DNA of 64,000 nt, taken from positions 12,090,001 to 12,154,000 of the forward strand of contig OY292278.1 of NCBI GenBank assembly GCA_958496175.1. Direction: 5' to 3'. This document shows, in pieces, positions 50,365-61,135 of the stretch. Position numbers and translations under genes: made by a program. This DNA comes from Sisyra terminalis (Eukaryota > Arthropoda > Insecta > Neuroptera > Sisyridae). The notes beneath the pieces are model-generated. The model saw nothing but the letters and a program-made list of their open reading frames with translations. It was not told where the DNA came from and searched no databases. How positions within the stretch are numbered: position 1 is the stretch's first letter; every line of letters begins with the position of its first letter.

Positions 50365-53300
50365 AAAAATGGCATTTTAAATGTAATGATTTTAAAATGT
50401 CTCTAAATTTTTAATAAGGAATGATTGTTGATCGTTTTTTTTATTCGATGAATCGATATAAAGGATGAAATTAATTCTAGCTAATAATGACCAAAGCTAT
50501 TAAAAATATGCTTATTAACATCAACAAATTGATACTGACCCTAAGTACCAGCAGAACCAACCGGTAGAGATAAACTGTATTTATACTTCAGTAGAAGGAA
50601 GACTTATTAAAAACCTACTGGAAATATGGATTGATGATGAAAGTTAAGTTTCTTAAGCTCTTTATAATATTTTTAAAATATAAATTTGGTATAAAATATT
50701 TGAATATTGTAAGGATTTATGTTCTACTCGAATGCTCATTTTCAAAGGGTGTCAAATAGGCAAGTAGTAGAAAAATATAATGAAAGGGATACAATTAAGT
50801 AAACTTTTGTTTCTGTAAATTTTGCATAAACAACTTTGGGTTTAACTAGTTACAATCTTATAAATAGATTAAGACTTTTAATATTCATTTCTGTATAATT
50901 TTCGCTGACATTTTGGCAATCAAATTATAACGGAACATTCGATGTTTTTAAGCAAAGATCTGCGATACTATAATGAAAGCATTTTGGGAATAGTAAATTA
51001 GAATCAGAATTGATTTTTGGTTAAACATTTAAAAACTCTTTATCTGAGATCTTACAAAGATTCTCTAAATAAAAAAAATATATATATATATATAATATTT
51101 CGAATAAAAAAAGGTTTCCTGTTAAAAAGTTAGATTAAAAAAACATGTTGAGTTGATATTTCGTTGAAATTGATAAAAAAGTATTTAAAAAGACGCCAAA
51201 ATTAAAATCCTAAGTACCGAAACACTTAAAAAATATCTCAACTTTTCTCTGAAAAATAACTTTTTAAAAGAACTTTTATCAGTTCTAGTCTTATCCGAGT
51301 TTCAAATTTATTTAAATCTATACGACCAATAAAACATTTTTTCAAACCAAATGCAAAATTAAATCTCACAATTTTTTGCTTTATCTAACAAATAGGTCAA
51401 CGATACACAGTAAAAAAAGCAAATATGCACTTCCAGATGTTCGATGAAACATAATGAAAGAAAAATTTCCTCACATTAAATAATTCATTTTATTAAAATA
51501 GCGATAAATGATTCGTTAAGGTTTTCTCAAGAAAAAAATCATTGTCTGTTTGGTGGAGATTAACGCGAAAAAAAAAACGAAAGCATTTGTCATATGTGGA
51601 AGAATTTGCTGATTTTTATTTTAATTAGCTCTGACCCGACCTCAAATGAATCATAAAACGTATTCAAGATAAGTTAAAAATACAATAAATGTGAAGATCG
51701 AACGTTAAATGCAATCATTTGCATATGCCATCCCACCACAAAAGATAAGGTGTTCAGAATAATAAAATCTTATCATTCGGATGATTAAATTTGGACAAAG
51801 ATTCAGTGAATTGGCGAAGAAAAATCAAAGAGTTTGACTGAGTTTTTATACAACGATTCAAAGTTCTGCTGAAGAAGTTAGAAGGGAATACGAGGATCTA
51901 TTCAATGGTCTCATATTTTCTTTAATGAAACTAAACTCATTCAAATTAAACCACTTCCTTTTTTCTCTCGCTTCATATAATTGAATTGAATTGGTGATGA
52001 TCGCTTTGAATGAAAGTTAAACATTTTTAATTCTGTTTAGTTAGGACTTAAGGGATGATTGGTAAAATAAACAAGTATATGATTAGTTAATTATTTCAGC
52101 TTTTTTTGAGTACAATGATGTTAGGTGATAAGTGACTCAATTGAATTGCAATTTGAACTTGATTTGAAAAATTGTTTGGAGAACTATAAAAGAATAATAG
52201 AGAAGTCTGTGAAATTGTAGAAATTTTCAATTCGTCAGCATCCAGGTTAGGGATTCGATTCTAAATATTTATATTCATAAAAAATTCGCTTATAAGTTAT
52301 TATAATTTAAATAAAAGTTAGTACCAAAGTTAGAGATGGAGATATGTATTGGCTCCAGAGCTGGAGATGAAGCTTCAGCTCAAAAAAATAGTTCCAAAAC
52401 TCCTCAATTCTCGTTAACCTTTTGGTTCGGAAATTATACAGTACTAATGCTTTGCCAGACTTCTGAAGAAAAATTCGCAATTTCATGAATACTTTTGCCA
52501 TGTTTTTGTTATAAAAAATTGAAAAAGTCGAAATTTTCCAATTATTTTAGTTCATTCGGTGTATCTACATGTGCTTTCTTTATAAATTGGAAGTCAGTCG
52601 GTCAAACCGTTCTTGAGATATGATGGAGAAAAATTTAAAAAAAAAACATAGGTTTGGGAAAAACGAGTTTCAAATTTCAAGTACGGTTGAAATTATAAAG
52701 AGTATTGTTTCTTTGTAACAACTGTATCTTTATAACGATTTCAAATTTAAAAAAAAAACATTATCATCATATTTTAGACATGTTAAGGTAATAATTTATG
52801 CAAAAAAATAGTGTTGTTTAAACTAATCGCACAGGAGAACCTCCGTAGATAGGCCATATCCTTAAGATAGCTATTTAATCGATAAAATTTATCTGGTAGA
52901 TAAAACCTAAACATGTCACTATTTTTAGGTGACAATACGCATGTTTTCTATATCTTTTGTATATAATTATATCGGGAAGATAAATGCCACTACCTAGATG
53001 TTAAAATACCGGTTCTTGGAGCGCTAGAATATATTTACAAATGCATAGTCTAGACTTACAGCATGTAACATAATTATATAGATACAAAAATAAATTTGGA
53101 TAAATTAATTGTTCAAAGTTTTGAAGTTTTAAAAAGTTTAAAAAGTCCTAAAAAGTATACCGAGTTCTATGAGTTCATTCTAATTTGAAAGAGTCCTTAA
53201 ATTTTCAACAACAGTTTATAATTAAGGTAGCCAGACTATTCCATATTGAGACCCAAAATTACTTTTGTAAAAGCTTTAAGATCCATTTTCAGTTTTTTTT

Positions 53301-54394
53301 TGATTTTTGTGTGATTTAGTAAGGCATTAAGGTCTTTGTCAAAAGTTTGATATAGTAACAAACATTATTTATCTTTTATCATTGGTTTTCCAATAGAGAG
53401 TATAATTTATGGAGATAATTCTCAAAATATCAATTCGTAAACTTTATTTTTGTTCGTTTTTCAGCATTGATTATAACATTTAGTTTTTTTCAAAGTTATA
53501 GTGCAGATCTTTTACCGTGGAAATTCTTGCTACATTCGATCCATTTTTGTTAGAATATTTATAGTCCTATCCCTGTTAAAACAGGTATTTAGAGGCATTT
53601 TGAAATCATTTCATTTGAAATGCTTTTATGAACTTAAAACGATTTCGAATGGGTTTTTTGGACATTAATAATGTCTTTAAATGTTTTAACAAAGATGTGA
53701 GCCCTAGTAAGCAAAATACGTTGTACTTATCTAAAGCAATTTAATTAACGATTTAGAAAAGATCTTAGTAAATAATGAATTCATTTGCATTATCTACTTA
53801 AAGATTTATTACAAAATTCTGAAAATATTTTCGTCGCACCAAATATATGGAATATATAAAATTAATGTAACCTTTGAGATGTGTGCGCTAATGTTGACAT
53901 TCCATGTTGTTGATCTTTATATTTTTTTGAGTCCTTTCAACCTTAAAAAGGGTATAAAGTAACTAACGTGCAAGTATAGGCCAAGATAGACTTAATGTTC
54001 TGGTATTATTATCAATTGAACCTCAATTAATGCGAGAAAAGACACATTTATGGTAGCAATTTTTTCGTTAGATTTTTCAAGAAAAATGGAAAAAAAAAGT
54101 CTCTCCAATTTCTAATTTGAACTTAGTTTTATATTAAGCTAGTCTTTTTAGACGAGGCTAAGTTTACTTTTGTTATCCATTATCCACCAATTACAATTCT
54201 CATAGTCAAAAAAGGAGAGATGGCAAATTCCCCTAGGGTAGCCTATTCGAAAGTAAATTTTGAAATGTTCAATTGTTCGAAAGTTAAAATGTTCATGATA
54301 TAAATTAAATTAAATTTTTGAAGATCATTTATATATCTCTCTATGTTTGTACGTATATATAAATACTAATTAATCCTGACTTTTGATTTGCAGT
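50365..54394. other. No gene seen (4 kb)
   Basis: AT-rich DNA with no splice-bounded open segment of note. The first 60 bp belong to the repeat interrupted by the SINE. The words CTGCTGAAGAAGTTAGAAGG near 51870 resemble retroelement tail words also seen at about 34537. Confidence 0.45.
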
Positions 54395-54790
54395 AAGAAG
54401 ATGCACCGATTATTCCAATCACCACATATGGCTGTGAAATTTGACTCCTTAAAAAAAGACCGAATAGGAATCAGTTGAAGTCTTAAAGATACTCATGGAA
54501 GAAGAAAGAGCTAATATATCCATTTCGCAAGAATTAAATATACATTATAGACTCCTAAGAAGAATAAATATGGCATACTTGCGATACTTTGGTCATATGG
54601 CTAGGACAACTGGAGAAATGCAATTACTTATAGTCGAAGAAAAAGTGGAAGACAAATATAGCAGAGAAAGATCCTCTATACGTATAAAGGAGCTAACTGG
54701 GACTTATTACCTGAAGATATATCAAGCACAGGACAAGAAATTATGGAAGATGATATCACCAAACCCATAGGAGTGGAAGGACAGAAAAGA
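54395..54790 (+). pseudogene. Non-LTR retrotransposon fragment (reverse transcriptase C-terminal part)
   Basis: Plus-strand translation contains PIITTYGCEI, then RRINMAYLRYFGHMARTTGE and MQLLIVEEKVEDKYSRERSS. This follows the order YGxExWxLxK, RRxxYxGHxxR, LxxLIxxGKxxGKRxRGRxR found at the C-terminal end of reverse transcriptases from RTE/CR1-type insect elements. Frameshifts and at least one stop separate the parts. It is a dead fragment with no ends visible. Confidence 0.65.
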
Positions 54791-56906
54791 GATGAAGAAC
54801 ACAATTTTTTTAACTTATAAAATTCCGTAGTTAGTAGGATAATTCACTATAGATTTTTTTATTATTGAATCATTAATTAAGTAATAATCGGTAGTAATGT
54901 ATCTGATACACGGAATTCGGTGTAATATTAGTTAATCAGTGACTTTAAAGCATTTACAAAGGAAAGTGCAGATTTTTCTTTGGTATATTAAGAATACTAT
55001 TAAAATTAAAAAGAAATATAAGAAATTAAAGCTAGTGGAGGACCACAAGGGTTGATAAATGAAGTGAGGAGGGAGCGAAGCTCCCTGGTTATGAATAAGA
55101 AAAAAAATTCTTAATCTTTATAAACTTGTATATTATAGTATTGCAAGTATAAAACTGCAGCCACTTATTGCATGGATTATACTATTATTTCCTTTAGAAT
55201 TGTACTTGAGGTATATGGAAAGTCAATGATTGGCATCCATTTCCACTTAAATTATATTTTTCTATGCATGAAAAAAAATTATAAAGGGGAGAAAGGACAT
55301 ATAAATTTTTTGATATATAACTTACAGAAGATCAGATATAGCTATTTGAATTGTACTATTTAAAACTTGAACAGAACTGGTATCGAAATGCATGTAGGAT
55401 TTAGCCACTAAGGTGTTTAGCACTCACATTCCAGCACTTAATATAATGATAATCGAGGAACAAAAATATTTTTTACACAAAACGTAAACTTTGCGAATAT
55501 ATTTGATACAAAAAAAAAACGATGTGAAACTATGTAATGTCAATTAACAATTAACGAACATAGAACATATGAGTTGCTTTAAATTTACTCTCATGTACGT
55601 GGTTGGAATTTATTTTTATTAAGTGACCAAATACATTAAGTAAATTAACCGTTTCAGCCATTCAACGCAATGGCTCCCCCGACTATATTAAATTAATATC
55701 CATATTAATACACTAATATGACTAATAAAATTTAAAAAAAAAAACCATACCAACAAAACTCAAATACTCAGTATATCATATTATGATTTCCCACTATGTA
55801 CATATTTCTATAGATAAGAATTTCCCTTAATTACAACATGGTTATACTTTGTATGTGGATTCATTGATAAATTGGTCATTTGAAGACTTTTCTCAATGCA
55901 AATCTTTTGTATGAAACATGAATTCGTTTCTAAAATGGTAAAAAATTGAAAGGTTGGAGCGACTGAAGTGAATTGAATTTATTCACATGTAAATTAATGT
56001 AGGCATCAAGAATGATTTAATTAGGGTCATAGGGATCATTTTATATTTATATATGAAGTAACAAAGCCAAAATTGTGAGTCTAAATTTTTTGAAAATTCT
56101 CGAAGAATTTGAATGATTTTTTATTAAAAAAAATGTCCTACCTTTAAATATTGTCCATAAAGTTGAAGAACTGTGCGAATTTTTGGACTGTTGAGTCGTT
56201 TTTCTGGTCAATTTATACAGGTATTGCAAATCCATTTTTCCAAATGCACTAATTTTTTTTGGCAAAATTTCTTGTTTTAAATTTATTTGAGTTGATAAAA
56301 AAAATTGTATAGGATTATTATGAATGTTCGGTCATTTTTTCGATTGGCAACATCCGTTTGTGGCGGAATCAACACATCAACTGTGTTCTAATGAGGATGA
56401 ATTGGCCTTTTAAAACCGCCCATACCCACATGCGACATAGCGTTAATTTAACTTTAAATTAAGAGATTATTTCCTTTGTACCAGTTATTATTCTATTCGA
56501 GCAGCTTATTCGTTCATGGATACACATATTGCCCGGAGAAAAATATCAATGTATAGAATAGTCTTTTTAGAGTACTTATATGTGTGTGATTAGTGATGAA
56601 AGAATATAATAATATGAAAGCAAAAATGCACCAGAAAAGATTTTTTCCCCTAACTTGAAAATCGTTTGTCGCTTGCAATACTTAAATGTTTCTTGTGTTT
56701 ATATTGATAAAAATAGATATAAACTTCCTATTCATAAAATCATTATATTATTATATATATGTTTGTTTGAAATAATCTTGGACTTGTCTGATTAGAAACA
56801 TAAAATATTGTACTTGTAAACCAGAAAAAATATGTGATGAAAAATTGATAATATGTTATTGCTAAATTAAATAAAAGTTAAATATTTACCTACCATTAGC
56901 TGATAC
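54791..56906. other. No supported gene
   Basis: AT-rich. A small hairpin (GGGAGC-GAA-GCTCCC) lies at 55071-55085. A GC-richer patch at 56320-56450 holds a 29-codon frame from ATG to stop that reads DWQHPFVAESTHQLCSNEDE and ends LAF. It has no homologue I know and no acceptor directly upstream, so it is not called as a gene. Confidence 0.4.
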
Positions 56907-57286
56907 TAGGGATTGCAATACCAGAATACCGAATATCGGTATTCATAATACCGTTTTTTCTATATTTACTAGAAATTTTTCAAAATTGTCTCCGCTATAT
57001 GTTCAGGGGGTCGCCAACATAGCAAAATAGTATACATTTTTATTTTTTCGCCCTACCGGGCGAAATTAATTTCACTGAGAATATAAAGTTAGAAATAGAA
57101 AATATCTTATGATATTTCCATAAATACAATAACTGTAAAAATGAAAAAGGAGAAAAGAGACTACCCAATTTAAATTTTGTTAAGTTTATAGTAAATATTC
57201 TTAAAAATTTTTACCTACAAATCTATCCACATTTAGAAGAATTCAGAAAAAGAAATTGAACTTTTGGTCCGATATTGCAACCCCTA
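56907..57286. mobile_element. hAT-like MITE, 380 bp
   Basis: Ends are inverted repeats: TAGGGATTGCAATACC on the left, and on the right the reverse complement starts TAGGGGTTGCAATATC. Flanking 8-mers are GCTGATAC (56899-56906) and GCTGGTAC (57287-57294), an 8 bp target duplication with one mismatch. A perfect 8 bp stem (TTTCGCCC, loop TACC, GGGCGAAA) lies inside at 57046-57065. No transposase frame. Confidence 0.7.
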
Positions 57287-58222
57287 GCTGGTACCTATTT
57301 CTGGTTCAGTTTATGGGAAATATATATGTAAATAAGCACCTGATCTAGGAGTATAGTGTTGCAGTAAAGCAGGACAATATATTATACCTTTTCTCGAATT
57401 GTTTCTTCGTATTACCAGACTTCAAATTTTCACAACAAGATACTATCACACTCATCAAATATTCAAAGTTGTATTTGTCCAACTTTTATGCCTTAGGTAA
57501 ATTATTAGTACCTGAAATGCGTTAATTTTGTCATTCATTCATCAAAACCGCTGGAGTACTTCCCGAAATCCTAAACGACTGATCTTTGGATAAAACCAAA
57601 ACAAACCGTAAACGTAGTTTTATGGATGGTAGTAGAGTAATAAAAGTATAGATAATCTAAAATAAATCAAACTCAAATATCTAATTCATTAATTACAATT
57701 TAAAATATTCGAAAACTATATAGAAAACAACAATTAGATTAACAAAAAATGATTTTTGTAAATCAAATCAATTCATTTAATTGAACAATGTATCGTATCA
57801 TATACACCAATGTACTAATAGCTTTGGTACTTTACTCCATCTGCATTTCCTTACCCTTTATACCCTTATGACCTGACAACTACTCTAAGTTGACCTTATT
57901 TTTGGTGGCCAGGTTATTAAAGGTTTTCCTATACTTCCGGATTAAGTTGGAGTTAATCTTTGGTTTTGCTAGTGCGTTTAATGAATATATAAGGGGCTTA
58001 AGTTGGACTTGCGTAAGTCGATTAATCTTTACTTATAAACGTACACGATTTTCCAAGAATTATTGTGATAAATTCCAATTTGGTGTAAAGGATCAGCTGA
58101 ATATTTTTTATTTTGAGATAAGCAATCATTTTGAACAAACTATGAGCTAATGTGTAGTCCTGGTTGTAGTTCTTGAGCTCCAAATGGCTTGATGAAGAAG
58201 TTCACAGTGAGACATCTTCCTG
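57287..58222. other. No gene seen; probable 3' flank of a retrotransposon fragment
   Basis: AT-rich. The part nearest 58222 would be the 3' untranslated region of the minus-strand fragment that follows. The 86-codon plus-strand frame at 57890-58150 has no recognisable features. Confidence 0.4.
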
Positions 58223-58540
58223 TTAATTTGATCTTAGTTCATTAGGAGTTCTTTTTGATTTAAGTCTTCTGCTGGTTGAGTAGTTGAAAAGTGGGTCCAT
58301 CAACGGATTTGTATGCTCTATCAGCCTAATGAAATGGGTTTCACTTCTTTGTTTAACCATGTCTGAGATGGGACATTGCAGTACTTGATTTACTGGCAAA
58401 AGCCCACAATTCGATCCCATATCTCCATATCGGTACTATTATGGCTTTGTATAAGAGTAGTTTATTTTCCAATGACATTACGGATTTCGTTCCCATAAGC
58501 CAGTATAGCTGTTTAAATCTCACCATTGGATTTTTGGATT
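58223..58540 (-). pseudogene. Jockey-like non-LTR retrotransposon fragment (ORF2 C-terminus)
   Basis: Minus-strand translation gives RFKQLYWLMGTKSVMSLENK followed by LLLYKAIIVPIWRYGIELWA, the thumb/connection region of Jockey-clade reverse transcriptases (LYWLIGRKSxLSLENKLLLYKxILKPIWTYGIQLWG). After a frameshift and a deletion of the middle part, the frame ending at 58223 reads ISDMVKQRSETHFIRLIEHT and RRLKSKRTPNELRSN, matching the usual C-terminal end. It is a decayed, internally deleted copy. Confidence 0.82.
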
Positions 58541-60661
58541 TTTTCCTGGTTTCAGAACCATTACTACAACTGTAATTTTTAATGTTTCGGGTCAGTGATG
58601 TAGTCGAAGTATTACATTGAATAAATAAAGCATTACCATACTTGCTTTTTGTGGGAATGAGGATTATTTGGAACAAAGTTTGATGATTAAGTTTGTTCAA
58701 TCATTCTTTGCCATATATTATAACAATATCTTAAAGACTATTACTGAAAAAGTTTATACCTACCTAATGTTGATCAATTTTTTTTGAATTCATCTTTAGT
58801 AAAAATCCAATAATATTGGTGATGAAGGTTCAACTATTTTGAATTTTTATAAAAATTATTGAAAACAATTATAAGAAATTTCGAAGATTTTAAAATCAAT
58901 GGATCTTAGGAAATCATTTGATAAATTCCCCAATTTCCATGAACAATAATCTTTTGAAAATTCGTCCCTTATAAAATTTTTATTGATATAAGAATATTTG
59001 TAAATTTTGTCCAAAATTTAAGGATTCGCTTTCAATTTCAAAGTCCAATCCTTAAATAACCACAAAGATTAAATATTGATTAATTATTCAAAATTTTGCT
59101 AGTTATTATTGTCTCAAACTTTTCTTTAATTGTTTAAGTTCTGTGATATGAAAAAAACCAAGGAAAACCTTTTATAAAATGCATCACCGTATTAAATTCC
59201 TCATAGATCATTCCTCATGTTGGTTTTCTCATATTCACAGATGCAATACATTACTTGAACACATTTTTAATGATCAAACAATAAAATCGCATAAATCCAT
59301 ATTTATTTATTGATTTACAAAACAAATTATTACACAATAAATTTCATCATATAATACTGTAACCAATGTAACATTCTTTTTAAAAGCAATTTTTGTTAAT
59401 TTTTTTTTAAGTCTAAATATAACCAAATTCAACAATTGATTTGAGTTAATATTGTTATGGTGCGATGTGAAGAAAAAAATCAATTAACGTTGAAATAAGT
59501 TGTGACAATTATGCACTTATGGTTAGATAAATCTGAAAGGAAATGACGCACACGATAAGTAGGAAGTCCTTTAATTGAAATAATTGCTTTAACAAAGAGT
59601 TTTACATTTAGGTAGTCAATATTTCTTATATGAGTACATACGTATGTTGGGTACATATCCATCCAGGACCGGCATAATTTTTAGCAGAATATGATTTATA
59701 ATATTTTCCCGGAATTGAATCCACATTGACTTCTGATACTTCCAAGCATTGCGGGTCTTAGATTCGCCGAGTTGTTCTGGTTGTCGAAGCCTTTTAAAAC
59801 TTAAAATTGAATTCCGGGAAATGTACTCAATTGGACTTGTGCCGATTCTGTGTATGTCCAATAAATGCAAATTAAATCAAACCAAATTATCAGATGATTT
59901 ATTTTTAATTATGTATAAAGTAATATTACCGAGGTGATAGTTCCAATTTCAAATCACCAACGGCACTACTACTTAGTACATTAATTAAATTTGTCAATCA
60001 ATAAAAATGTTTTGAAAGTACTAAACACAATCGATAGATTTGAACTCAAATCTATTGGCTTATAAAAGAACAACTAAACCGTTAAATTGAGGGATTTTTC
60101 TTGGAAAAATATACTTAATATATCAAGTAGTTTTGCAGTAGTGAAATAAAAATAAAATTCCTCTACGGCATGACTACTTATTATATTAAATATTGAAATA
60201 TTCACTTCTTCTTGTATTACACACCACTTAACATAATTAATCCAAATTGAAACTGATTTCAACCGAAAATCCCCCAATCTATTTATACCGATTTTCGAAA
60301 TTCATTGTTATAAATAACTACATTTTTTTTGTTATCTAAAGTCCAAATTTGAAATTTGAATTAGATTTTCTGGAGATCAATTAATGTAAGCCAATATTTG
60401 TTAAGTGGATATCAATAGGCAATTATTAAATTTTATCTTAAGAAAAGATAAATCTACAAATCATAGGAAAGAAGACAACAAATGTTTTGCTTTGTTTACT
60501 ATGTCTTTGTGTATTAGTTTAAAGTTATTGATTTTTGAAATTGTTGATTGATTACATTATTGGTCATTGTTTGGAGTAGTTGGGGGTTGTTTAGAGCAAG
60601 CGAGTTCATTTTGTGAACACCAAAACAAGCAAATATTAAATACAATGCCTATTAATGGCGG
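58541..60661. other. No gene seen
   Basis: AT-rich. Short words CGGCACTACTACTTAGTA (about 59960) and CGGCATGACTACTTA (about 60166) recur, also near 44662, probably a dispersed repeat. No supported exon. Confidence 0.45.
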
Positions 60662-60715
60662 TCACAAATCAAAATCGCCCAAATTAAATTCATTATCATA
60701 AACGGGGTCGAATTT
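60662..60715 (-). CDS. Candidate last coding exon of an unidentified minus-strand gene (partial)
   Basis: On the minus strand an acceptor (TATTTTATTTACAG) is followed in phase by 17 codons and a stop: KFDPVYDNEFNLGDFDL. The composition, acidic and aromatic and less AT-biased than the flanks, looks like a conserved protein C-terminus. I do not recognise the protein. A second exon-like frame lies upstream at 61135-60944. The body of the gene would be to the right, possibly beyond 64000. Confidence 0.35.
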   Translation of the reverse strand, partial: KFDPVYDNEFNLGDFDL

Positions 60716-60943
60716 CTGTAAATAAAATATAAATATTTAGTTTATTTCTGATAAAAACACTCTAATGATATGTTTGCAAATTTAGTGGTAATCTTTCTAG
60801 CAAAAATTTTATGTATTTTGAAACCACGGAACCAATTTTATCAAAATTTACTGGAGAAGAAACTTTTATTGTTAGGGGGGTTGCATTCGAAATAAATCAC
60901 TTATTTTCTTCCAAAATGTGATTCTGTGGTTTCCAATATTTAA

Positions 60944-61135
60944 CTACAAAGATTTAACCATTTTTTGAGATTTGTAAAATTTTATCGTAACATCAACGAA
61001 ATGTCTATCGAATGGTATTTGTCCTCCAGAAAGGGTTGAAAATTGAAAGTCCTGATAGATGTCAAATCTTAGTTGTAAAGGAACAGGTAATTTTGGAGGC
61101 AATTTTTGAGATGGTCTGACGAATTTATACATTTT
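60944..61135 (-). CDS. Candidate upstream exon of the same unidentified gene
   Basis: Minus-strand acceptor CTTTTTCAAATTCAG is followed by an open frame: KMYKFVRPSQKLPPKLPVPL and onward for about 60 codons to a stop at 60944. The donor would have to lie within the frame (for instance ATG/GTTAAA near 60960), which is not a strong site. No known domain. This may be a chance frame, and its link to 60662-60715 is only by order and spacing. Confidence 0.22.
   Translation of the reverse strand, partial: KMYKFVRPSQKLPPKLPVPLQLRFDIYQDFQFSTLSGGQIPFDRHFVDVTIKFYKSQKMVKSL

Noticed and set aside
56320..56412. Short GC-richer frame ending LCSNEDELAF
   Set aside because: Only 29 codons, no acceptor, no recognised homologue.
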